Origin: Lineus longissimus
Taxonomy: Eukaryota; Nemertea; Pilidiophora; Heteronemertea; Lineidae
Direction: 5' to 3'
Assembly: GCF_910592395.1 (NCBI RefSeq)
Contig: NC_088321.1
Span: forward strand, 13,330,001 to 13,394,000
Length of the DNA: 64,000 bases
Shown: piece by piece, positions 35,366 to 47,500 of the stretch
How positions within the stretch are numbered: position 1 is the first letter of the stretch
How the letters are laid out: the number at the start of each line of letters is the position of its first letter
The notes under the pieces: generated by a model
What the model saw: only the letters and a program-made list of their open reading frames with translations
What the model was told of the DNA's origin: nothing
Database searches by the model: none
Translations under genes and position numbers: made by a program

Positions 35366-36065
35366 TGCTGTGACTGAGGATAATAGGGACAACACCGGTG
35401 ATTATTTGCAATGCATTTTCTATTAAACTTAAAAATCTGCCAAAAATAGGAAATCGTGTTTTTTTACAAACCGCCACAAGGGGTTAATATCCATGGTCTG
35501 GGACATCCCTCACTGCAATGGCGTATAGGGTTCACCACGAAAATCTAGAGAAAATCCTATTTTTGTAAAACAGTTCTCAGATTCTCACTTTCCAAGCTGC
35601 TTGTCTCCAGAAATGAAGCCCTTACTGGTGCTGCCCTCCTGAAAATACCCGGGGGACCATAGAACTGAAATCAATATTTTATGAAAGATTGAATACTACT
35701 CTATAATTCAAATCAATATTTATCTTGATTACCTTGGTATTAACCCACGCCATCCCAGGGTCAACTTTTTGTTTTTATTCGCCCATACCGATGTAGGTGT
35801 CACTGGTGTTGTGCCTGGGTGACAAAATCAAATAGGCCTGATGTCGCTCAAGGTGAAACTGGTTGTGCATATTTTATAGACTTGCTGTGACTAAAAGAAT
35901 GCCTGGTAGTAACAGTACCAAAGGTGTCTTACAGACTTACTGTTGCTGCATGTATAGGAAAACCTAGTAGAGACTGGTCCTATAGGCCTGCTGTGACTAT
36001 TTCAGGAATGCCTGACTGTGATCGTGTCTCATAGACTTGCTGCCTGGTTGTGACGATATCTTATA
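35366..36065 (+). repeat. Unique stretch followed by a degenerate satellite edge
   Basis: 35366-35810 shows no feature. From about 35815 to 36065 eroded units return (GATGTCGCTCAAGGTGAAACTGG split by changes, CTTGCTGTGACTAAAAG), ending in GCCTGGTTGTGACGATATC. Confidence 0.55.
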
Positions 36066-38536
36066 TCCCTGTACTTCAACTCATGACAACTCTCGACCCC
36101 CCCCCCGCATGGATTGTAATTTAAAAACGTTTGCCTTTGATGATATTGTTCATGATATCAAATGTGTTGACTTTTAAAATAGATTCTGATAGACTCGGAG
36201 CGGAAAATTTGTTCGGGGAAAGAATCTCGCGTATTGGGTTACTAAACCGCGAGAGTGGCCTTCAGGGAACAATCAAAAACGATTCACTGCCTCTGAGATT
36301 GGCAATCTGTCCCTTGCCAGGAACAAAATAATATGGTCCCGCTGTTTCCGCTAGATTTAGAAGTGTAACTTAAAGTGTTGCGCCCTTTTCTAAATTTAGT
36401 GCCACATCTGCCCTCGGCCCTTCCTCTTCTGGTCGCCAACCGATTGTGCAGGGGACGCCTCCCCGAGGCTGAAGGGTGCATTGCCCTGGGCGCCCACGCG
36501 AACTGCGCGGTATAACATCTCAGTCATCATCTAATTTTGATCAGAAAATATCGTAACATCATCAATAATTATCTAAATAAATAAATAAATCCAGTCCTTT
36601 TTAATTGCGGTGATATACGCCAATTTCAACAAAACTCAAAACTGAACGATCCAGATGCGATGTCTTCGCCAAATTTGGACCCCTCCTCAACGCAGCACCT
36701 GCAAAGGGAGACCGACAATTATACTTTTCTTCCCAAATCATACGATTTCATGTGATTACGCAATACGACCCTTACAGACGTGGGAAGTTGGACCCTTATT
36801 TGTCTGTTCATGTTGTTTGTTTCTCCGATTGTGCGCCTTTCACAAAACCATATAGTTCTCGTCTGAGTGCGCAACAGGGCCCCGCAGACGCCCACACATC
36901 AAACGCCCTTTCATGTACAGAATCATTTCAAATCAATATCACATTACCATCGGGAATAAAATCACACTATTCAACAATAGAATCATTATTTATACCAGAC
37001 GAATCCTAACAAAACGCGTTCCCGCGGTTTTGTCCCCTCAGCAGACAGACGATATCTGAGACTGTCACGTGATCAGGGAGTGTCGCGTCAGCGTCAGCGA
37101 AAACCCTTTGAAGGCGTTTTTACTGAGCCACGTTGCATTTGAATGATATGAATGAAGTTTTATTTAGATTTATTGAAATAATCAATTTATAGTATACTGG
37201 AGTGGTTTATTTCTTTATTCAAAACTCGCGATGTAGTGACTGACATTTTTAAATTATGGCGAATGTGACCTTTTCCCATGCACTGAGAAATGCGTCTTAA
37301 TCCAGTATTGCCTGCAATGATAGGAAGGTTAGACCTAAACCTTTACAGTTTTGATAAAGAGGAATCTCATGCCGATCGAGATCGGCGTTGTGTGTATATC
37401 TATTGACGCACACCGCCGGTAGAGGGGAGCGCGTTGAGGAGAACACAGACCACGATTCAAGGAAAATTCCGCGTTTTTCAATCAATGCGACGGGTCGTAT
37501 ATATAAATGCTCAGTCTGTTTGAATAAAAATCTTCAAAAATCTTCTAGGCCTATTGACACCTATTTCTCAAGATATCATATGAAAGTATAATGAACTCGT
37601 CACATAATGTCTGTCGTGGGTGAACTATAGATTTGAAAATCATTGGAAATATTGAAATTATATGTACTCTTACAAAAACATCGATAACCATTAACCAATG
37701 CAAGGTCGCAAAATAAGGCAAAAGACTTAATTGTATCAATATTTAAAGATTGTAATATTGGAAAGTAATGTTGTCAATACCTAATGATACATGTACATCA
37801 AGGAACCAGCAAAATCCCATAACCTTCAACGTCCCGTAACGCCTAAAATCGGCGTCACATAACCGACGTTCACCTCTCTGCTCGTCGTTTAAGGTATACC
37901 TTTATCATCAATGATGATTAATTTGCCTTATCAATGTTAAAAGGGGACTATAGGCAGGAGCAGACGGGCGTATGTGGTCATCTTCAGGCGACTTAGGCTT
38001 ATATACACAGTAAGGACCCTGGGTCATGTCAGGTTTCGCACTAAATACATTTGTATATTCCTAGTACAAGCGTGAATCATTTCGACTTACTCCGAGATGT
38101 GAGAGACCCCTTCGACTTTGTGTAACTTTATCTTGCCTTCCTAGCTGCTGCCAATATTGCCCCTTTAATAGATCTTTATGATATACATGAATTAATAAGG
38201 AAATTAATCTAAACTCTTGAAAATATATTTTAACACTTGGTCTAACGCCTTCCCCGCTTCTAACTTGGTTTATTGGGCGACGCCACATTTCAAATTACCG
38301 CGGCAAAAAATAATGTGTGTGACGCGTAGTCTCAAAATATCATTATCGGGAAACATTGTATACAATTACGATAGTCCTGGAGTGCCCCGGATGTGCGCAG
38401 TGATAGTGCGCAGAGGCTGAGGGTTTCAATATACAAGGGTCGATCATGTGGTTTGCCAGGCGTCGGTGACCCTGCGAGGATTCCTCCGAAAACTCACATT
38501 TTGCACCGGTTTTCGGGCAAAATATGGGAATTACAG
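36066..38536. other. Region between two divergent genes
   Basis: No firm coding exon. It should hold the promoter and 5' exons of the minus-strand pogo-fusion gene and the promoter of the plus-strand 15-finger gene. Visible motifs are a CACGTG E-box in GTCACGTGAT at 37066-37071 and a TATATAAAT at about 37499; neither can be tied to a start site. Confidence 0.3.
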
Positions 38537-41500
38537 ATGGAGGACATAAAAGGTAAGATGTCAATTTTGGTTCCAGCGAAATCGTGGCGGTATTCGTGGC
38601 GATTTCGCAACATTAAACTAAGGGTCAAATTTGAGATCCTCCGGAGGAAGGGTTGTTATTAGGGTCATCCTAATTAACATAAATATCACTAACGGAGCTC
38701 GTGAAAATATGGGCGTTTCGTGGGCTTATTGTAACATTTTAAAAGTTTTTGGACGATTTTATCAATCATTTGATAGTTTCGAACCGGAGGGTCCAAGAAT
38801 TGTAGTAAACCGGGCTCTAAATTTCGCAATTTTGTGAAATATCGGATGACCCTAAAATCGCATTCCTCCATTTTGAAAATAGTTAAGAGTGAAGTCCAAT
38901 ATCATTTAAGCCAAACCGGACTCGGTTTTCCTACAGTTTTGTGCCTTATTTTCAACTTCTTTGGTCCCAGTTGAGTGTTTCGTGTGCATTTGCACGAAAC
39001 TTTCTTAGTTGTATACATAGTATATGAGAATTTGCAATGTAAGCGTCCCAGTTGCATTGCGCTGGCCGCATTCTATGGGACACTATCGGACTACATTGTA
39101 TAAAGGAATACAGTGCCTGAGGCTGTATCGGCGCGTAACAATTAAGGGGGGCGTGTCGGCCCCTTAAGTATTGTGGCCCTGAGGATGAAATTACTAGTTA
39201 ATATAAAAGCTCCTCCCAGGGCAGAGCAGATATTAGTTGGATGGTGTTTAATGTGCTGTGCACCACTTCAGTAGGATAAGGATTCGTAGAGGGAAAAAGG
39301 CATTTCGATATCTTGGAATTCGATATTTTGAAATGGTGATTATATATTGGTGATAGTTTGTATTTCTGTGTGTGGAAGTAAGCAGGCTAGTGAGTATGAA
39401 GTCCCTTGTTTATGCCCTGTAGGCCTACATTTTATTGCTTAAGCGTGTATAGCATAGGCCCGCTTAGTTGGACCATTTTCTTGTTGTGATATCTCTTTTG
39501 TTGTATATCAAGAAGTACAGTGGAACCTCCCTTAGCGGACACCTCTCTATTAAGGACAACCTCTCAATTAAGGACACTAGGTTTGGTACCAAATTGGTGG
39601 TTTTCAATCAATTTGACCTATCTAATCAGGACACCTCTCTATTAAGGACAGCACTTGTCAGTCCCGAAGGTGTCCGTAATAGAGAGATTCTACTGTAGTA
39701 CTTTTTGGTGATAATAATCCTTATGGTATTTCTGATGATATTGTCATAGGCCTAAATGTCATATAGTCTATTTTGTGCATAAGCTTTTGAGGTTATATTT
39801 TGAGTACTAGGTCTACCTTGACCCCCAGTGACTTCACTGGGTGACTGGGAGACTAGTAACTGGTAGCTCCCTTGCCCCCCAGTGACTGGGAGATGCATTG
39901 ACTTCACTGGGTGACTGATAGCAAGCATATAACTTCACTGGTAAGTGACTTCACTGGCAGTGGGAGAGAGAAATTGACCTTATATATTTTTGCTTGTACT
40001 AAGTGGTAGCAAGTCTACCAGTTCTCCCAGTGTCTGGGAGATGTAGTGACTTCACCGGGTGACTGGTAGCAAGCTTAACTTCACTGGCAAGTCAGTGACT
40101 TCACTGGCGGGGGGGCCGATGGGAAGTCTACCAGTGAACCCCCCCCCCCCCCCAGTGTCCCGGAGATGCATTGACTTCACTGGGTGATTGGCAGCAAGTG
40201 GGTGACTTCACTGGCAGTGGGAGACGGGTAGCAAGTCTACCTGTGCCCCCCCCCCCCCTAGTGTCTTGGAGATGCATTGACTTCACTGGGTGACTAGTAG
40301 CAATTGGGTGACTTCACTGGCAGTGGGAGACGGGTAGCAAGTCTGCCTGTGACCCCCAGTGTCTGGGAGATGCATTGACTTCACCGGGTGACTGGCAGCA
40401 AGTCAGTGACTTCACTGGCAGTGGGAGACGGGTGGCAAGTCTACCTGTGACCCCCCCTCTAGTGTCTTGGAGATGCATTGACTTCACTGGGTGACTGGTA
40501 GCAAGATTATAACTTCACTGACAGTGGGAGAGTCAGACGGGTAGCAAGTCTACCAGTGACCCCCAGTGACTTCACTGGGTGACTTCACTGGCAGTGGGAA
40601 ACAGGTAGCAAGTCTACCAGTGACCCCTCCGTGACGGGGAGATGCAGTGATTTCTTTGGCAGGTCAGTGACTTCACTGGCCAGTCAGTGACTACACAGGG
40701 AGTGGGAGTCTACCAGTGATCCCAGGCATTGACTGGCAGATGCAGTGATTTCACTGGGTGACTGGTAGCAATTCTACTAGTGACCACAACCCCTACCCCC
40801 CCCCCCCCCCCCGCCCATCCAGTGACAACTGGGAGATGCAGTGACTTCACAGGGAGACTTGAAGCCAGGTAACAAGTAGATCTTATACACCAATTTTTGA
40901 ACACTGATTTGACTGAAGCTATGATTAGGAGGGGAGGGGGTGCACAATGTCCATGTGAAAATCTAGGCAGTGAAATTTATTGTATACAAATAACAGAAGA
41001 CTATTGATAGAAGTTTCTAGAAGGATTTAAATTGAAAGTAACCTGGGATATCATTTGGCCTACATGAGGCGTATTACATCCTAGTTTGTTTTTATAAATC
41101 AGTTTCTTAAAAACAAACTGTTTATGCCATTTGAGATGCGTTTTATGTTGCCATGTTATTGTACATTGTGGTTTCTAGAAACAGATAGATACTGCTGCTG
41201 TTGTCATGGTGATTATGGTTGTTTTCTATAAAAATGGTGGCTGTTGACTCAGGATCATTTCTAGCGTTTCTGAACTGATGCGTAATGCTTGTGGACACGG
41301 AATTGAAAAACTGAACTAGGAGTTTACTGTGGGAGGGTAACTGTGTTTGTTACTCTGAATTTTTGGTTTTGTTTCTTAATTTTAGTCTGGATCAGCAGTA
41401 CTTCTGCCTAAATTAAAAAGGCTGCAAGTGAAAGATGCATTTCATCCTAGAAAAGGAAATGATACAGTGTCTGTCCTTTCATTCAAAATTTCAAGGAGCT

Positions 41501-44500
41501 AGGCTCCCGGTGGCCTAGTGAAGGCGTCCGCTTCATGAACAGAAGGTTGAAGGTTTGAGCCCAGTTGATAGCTCGTACCGATGCGGACAGTTGGTTAGTC
41601 ACCGACTGGTTGGGTACAAACTGCCTTCTCACCAGGCACCCACCAAAAGAGATAGGAGTTTGGAAGTAAAGAGTATCTCATAAGCCAAACTCTGGCTGAC
41701 CCTTTCATTAGGGGTGACACAGAAAGAAACAAACTTTACTTTACTTATGAGGGGATGGGGTGGGGGGGGGGGGGCTTTATTAGTGCAGTAGAACCTCTCT
41801 ATTAAGGAGACACTTGGGTCTGAGAAATGCTGTCCTTAATTGAGAGGTGTCCTGATCACAGAGGTCAAATTGAATTGAAATGACAAACTTGGGACCAAAT
41901 GTGCGCAGTGTCCTATTACGAGAAGGTGTTCTAGGTAGAGAGGTGTCTGCTAAGGGTGGTTCCACTGGATACCTCTACGACACCATGCAGTGGTACCAAT
42001 GGGTTATATATTCATAATCAGAAATTATAATATTTTTGGAATATTGGCCATAAATTATGCTACCTTAACTTGACAAAAATCTACAAGAAAGAAATTACAT
42101 TGCAGAAATAGGGGGCTCACAATCAAAATCAGTTGTTTTTGGCCATTGTTGGCATTTTATTTTAGAGAACTTTGAATCCCGCCTATCCAATTCAAGATAT
42201 TCTGTCAATTCATGTCCATCAAAGCGAGGGTTTCTTCATTTGTTTAAAAAGGGAGTACACGAGGGGTTCAAGGCCAGGGTAGACGAGAACCCTTATGGTT
42301 TATTCGACACCCTTTGATTATTAGTTTTGAGTTATGAATTCCATTTGTTGAAATAGGTCAAGGTTTTGAGCCCTCATAGCCTGGGGGGCGTGTTCTGAAG
42401 ACTATTGTTCTTCCCCTGCCCTTAGGAACCAGGATGCTAATTCTGCATCATATTTTATGGAGAATTTTTCACATTAGCGATTTTGATCTGTGAGTGAGCA
42501 CGAGGTGATTTTTTCTCTTGATGTCGTCAAGTTAATTTTTTAGTATTCTGGTTTCTAAGCATCGAGCCTTTCAATTACATGGTTTTTGCACCGTTAAAAC
42601 GGTGTAAGAGGGCGTCTCATGTCTGCAAATTGAGATTCGTTGTCTAAATTCCATCTTGTTCTTGTTCTCAGATGAAAATCTGGGTTTCAAACTCTGATAT
42701 ACTCAGTGCCGAGCGGGCTGGGCTTGGGTCAAGAGGCGATCAAAGCAGGCCATTTTGGTGCCATCAGACGTCAAAATATAGCGCCAAGCTGGCTGGGCTA
42801 GAGGCTTTTTGATTAGCCTATCATCTCATGCATCGTTCTTCCTCTCACATCTACTTGGGTGTTTGAACCCTCGTGTTATCATAACTTTGTCAGTGTTCAA
42901 AAACCCTTGCGATTCATTTACCATCAATCGTCAGATATCGCTTTCTCTGAGAGATAAACCAACCTCATTGTGCAAAATCATCAACTCTTCCCAAGATCAC
43001 TGTGATCTTTCCAATTGTCAAAACTATTGGGGTCAAGGTTTCGAACCCTCAGAGGATTTCGGAGTCCTAGGGAAAGGGGGCGGTCCTAACTTAATCAAGA
43101 AAATACCCTGTCATCTGTTACCAAAGTCTTCCGCCCTTGGCGAGTATAATTTGATGCCCTTTTGGTTTTCACCAATCAAGGTCAAGGTTTCGAACCCTTG
43201 GTGTCTGAAGTGCCCAAGGGATAGGGGCGGGTCTAACTTGTTCAAGAAGTCATTTGAGGACCCTGTCATCTGCTAAATTGAGTTATTGTTGGTCCCTCAG
43301 CTAACTAAGCGTGCAGTGCCCTTGTGATTGTTATGATTTGGTGTATCAAATGAGGTCAAGGATTTCATACCCTTGTGATCCTTCGGAATGAAAGCCAGCC
43401 CTAAGGGGGCAAATATAGTGTTGTTGGTTCGGAAATATTTGTTCGGAATTATCATCTGTGGTTATTGAGGTCAAGGTTTCGAACCCTCTCTGACGACTTT
43501 GTTGGTTGCGTTCCATGGGAAAATGTGCAAGTGGGAGGGACAGGCCCCTATTTGCTTGGTCCCCTTCTGAACTTTGTGATGTTATCACTAAGGTCTTCCT
43601 GTTAAATATGAAAACTTATTGGCTGATTATCCTGAAAAAAGATGTAGTTTTGAATCTTCTACTTTGAGAGATTAAAATTTCATTTGGGCATGACAATTTC
43701 AGTAGACGTTGAACTTTCTCAAAGACAATTGGTTTTTTGCATGCCCTTGCTTGATCCTCATCTTCCCGTTGGGAGAACGTGTTTATTGCATGAGTGCAAC
43801 TGTTTTGTACTGAGAGACTTTGTTTCTTGGGAATAGAGTAGGCCTAGTTCCTGTCAGAGAAGGGTTCAAGGTTCAAGGCAGGGTCACAGGGACATGTTGT
43901 TTGTACACCCTCACCCTCTGGCTACAGTGTCCTCTCATCTTTTCAAAATGTTCTGAATTTTTACTCAAATTTTGGTCCCTCAGGGTTCAAGGGAAGTAAG
44001 TGCCACACAAGTAGTTGAGCCACAGGCTGTGCCAAATCCAATGTGGAATACAGGCCATAGAATCCCCATTCTCAAAAGTTTGGTAAGGAGTCTCATAGTC
44101 TTGTGGTTAAAACTGCTTTCGACCACCAATAGGACCTGATCCCGAGCATTTAGAAAGAATGACTTTTTAAGGGGGGGGGGGAGATGGGGTAGATCTGGGG
44201 GATCCCAAGAAGAATCCAGAATTGTATTAACAAAAGATGACTTTTTGGGGTAGGGGTGGGGTTAGAGCTGGGAGGGAGTCGTCGTGGTAGGGTCTGTCCC
44301 GCAACTGGAGTGGAAACAAGACATCTAATCTGTTAGTGTTAGGCCTGGTGTCTGTTAGATGAGATGATGCAGAAGATTAGGAAAAAAATGTTCCATAGAT
44401 GAAATGATGCTGAATAGCAACTGAGGCTGCCAAGCTATGAACTTTTCTTACGCTGGGGAGGGTTCAAACTCGGAACATCTTGTTGCTTTTCAAATCGTTC

Positions 44501-47500
44501 TGACTTCTCCGACGCCCACTTGACTAAAAGCAGCAATGACAGGGTATTGCGTTACATCACCTTTGTGAGAGGTTTATATTGACTCTAAACAAACGTGACT
44601 CCTTCACCCCTAAGCCTGGAGCATGTCAAGGCCAGGAGCACTGGTCCCTCTTTGAACCCTCACCTGTATGGGACCCCTATCATCATAACTGAGAACAAGT
44701 TTTCTTTTATTTGTTTTTGTGCAAACTCTGTATTTGTTCGGAAGTTGACCAACCTTAAAAACTTGCTTCCTTTACTGGGCGCTGAGAGCCCTGGTTTCTC
44801 TACAAGTCCTTCACTGGGCGCTGAGAGCCCTTGTTTTTCTACAGTCTTTCACTGGGCGCTGAGAGCCCTGGTTTCTCTACAGTCTTTCACTGGGCGCCGA
44901 GAGACCTGGTTTCGCTACAGTCTTTCACTGGGCGCCGAGAGCCCTGGTTTCTCTACAGTCTTTCACTGGGCGCTGGGAGCCCTAGTTGCTCTACAGTCTT
45001 CACTTGCGTTCCGCCATCTCGTTGCAAAGAATTCAGTTCTTGTTCGAGGGTAAGGGTGTAAATATAACTATAAGAACTTCGAATTGTATTGCATTTTTTT
45101 GACCGGGTATGAAGAATGATCTCTACTGTTTGGCTTTGGCTTACCCTCGCTAATATCACCCTTGAAATAAATCCTTTTCGACCATTGATTGATGCAGCTC
45201 TATTCAAATTGGCTATACTTATTTTGACCCTCTGATGATTGCAAGCATCCCTGTGGTGCAGCCTCCCAACTCTTTGACCCCTTGCTTTGAAAAGGCACCA
45301 GGGAAGGATTCAGAGTCCCTTGGACCCTTCTCAAGTTACAATTATACTTTTGACCCCTTGCCTAGATTTCAATCAGATTCTGCTAGTGCTAGGAGTCTGC
45401 ATGGTCATCCAGGGTATACCTGTCATACTTGCAGTTTCTGTGGACCTCTGAACTTTTGAACTATATTGCTTTGGCCAGGTTGCAATCCTTCACAACCTAG
45501 ATTGTTTTTATTGCTGGAGATGCAGAAAGTGTCTCCTTGCAAGGGTGGGGTTGGGTCTCAGTCCCCTGTAAAAAAACATCTGTGAAATTAGGGCACACAC
45601 ACGTGTTGTTACCCTGGGACTGCACCAGGGTTAGGTGCAGAGTTCAGACAAGCACTGCCATGACCCGTGTAGTCCTAGCTTTTCTCTGCAGCAAAGACTT
45701 GGGATACAGAAAGATATTTACTTTATTTTCATGTTGTCTACTCTGAGATTGGCCAGCTAACATTTCAACTGCATTGATTAGCAAGCTATTCCCAAAAAAA
45801 TTGAGCGAACTCTTTGTGAGCTTGTACAGCAGCTTGCTTTTCAACCAAGTTAGGCAATTAATAATGGACCTGGTGGTAAACTGGTGACAGAATGTTTATC
45901 TCTGTTATTCAATGGAAGTATGATTTACGAGCAGGACATACACCCTGGTGTATGAAAGGACAAGAGGGCATGGTGTTAGATGCCTGATCAAATGGAAGTT
46001 ATGACCCCATTGGCTGTCAATTACAGGTCATAACTGTCACAACTCATTTTGAGAAGGGCATCAAGTGTCCTGGGATGGTTTGACCCCTTGGAAAGGACAC
46101 CATGAGCTCTGCAGCCGTTAGGATGCTGGCTCCAATATAAAGCACTCGAACACAGGCCATTTGTTTGTGCTTCAAGTGCTGGCTGGATTCTGACCCCTAG
46201 TATAGCAGCATGGCCTTGCTGATGACCCTGAAGTTACGTGACCCCTAAGTTATGACACTTTGAAAGTCATAGCCCCTTGTATTGTTATATGGCACCCCTA
46301 TGTAGCACTCAGTATCACGTTGTATTCTTATTATATCATAAAGTAACATTGTCTTTTTATGTCCTTTTCATTGGCTGTCCAGGTCCCTGAATAGTAACTG
46401 TGGGGGTTAAGAAAGATATTTTTCTGGTGACCCCTGGTAATGGCCTTTTAAATGTAGCAATATATCTGTCTTCCTCAAAAAAATGACACTAGGCTAGTCT
46501 CAAAACCCTTAAGATACTGATGCATGTGCACCAGTATTCCTAACAACAATGACATTGTCAGTCTGGATAACGTCAGCATCAAAATAAGGGCTGGTGTTCT
46601 GTTTCATAGACCAACTGGCTTGAAGATGACACCATGGTCCAGGGGCCTGTCTTTGCGTATTGAAACCCCTTCATAAACCACCCTTATGATGCTGATGCAT
46701 GCAGTAATATTCATAACAACAATGACATCTTGTCCTTTGGATAACATCAGCATCAAAATAAGGGCTGGTGTTCTCTTTCATAGAATGACTTGCTTGAAGT
46801 TTACACCATGGTCCAGGGGCCTGTCATTTGCGTATTGAAACTCCTTCACGCGATGAGATCCTTCATAATGTACCATTCGAGAAAGATGACAATCTGTGTT
46901 TGTGGTTTTGTGACGATTTGTTATGAAGGGGGTGACCCTTTTTGTCAGTTCTTCATGTAAGTTGTAACAATAACCTATCCTTGTTTCTTGAACCCCTGTT
47001 TGATGGCACTTTGAATGCGCAATTCAGAACTTTTGACAAGATAACATCTTTGTGCATCATCTGTTGTGATGAGACCTCAGTGAGATGAGGGTGAATAGAA
47101 AGTGTATGGGCGTGTCTCTATCAGAATTGGTATAGTGGTCGATAGATCTGCTATTGAATGCTAGAGGGCCTGAATGCCCTTTCAAAGAAGGCGAAAGTTT
47201 ACTTTATTGGGAAGATGACGTCAGCTGTCTGTTCATGAGAGTTATGTGGGTAGGGACTCTTATTTTATCGGCCGCAAAGGTCACAAGGGTCCGGGGACCT
47301 GACTCTAAGATATGCCGCTTCGAAAATGTACCAATTCATTACCTTTGGGGAAAATGACATCTTTGTCGACATTGGCCAGAGTGATGTGGGTAGGGACTCA
47401 TATTTCATAGGCTGTTGTCCCTTGCAAATGTCACAAGGGTCCGGGGACCTGCTAAGAACTGCAAGGCTGTCGATAATGCCGCTTTGAAAAAATACAATAT

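Noticed and set aside
41395-41456. Candidate exon after TTTCTTAATTTTAG in the 15-finger gene's first intron
   Set aside because: In the phase required by MEDIK it meets a stop after about nine codons.
42809-43276. 155-codon plus-strand frame
   Set aside because: It crosses degenerate repeats, has no recognisable domain and no convincing splice sites; probably chance.
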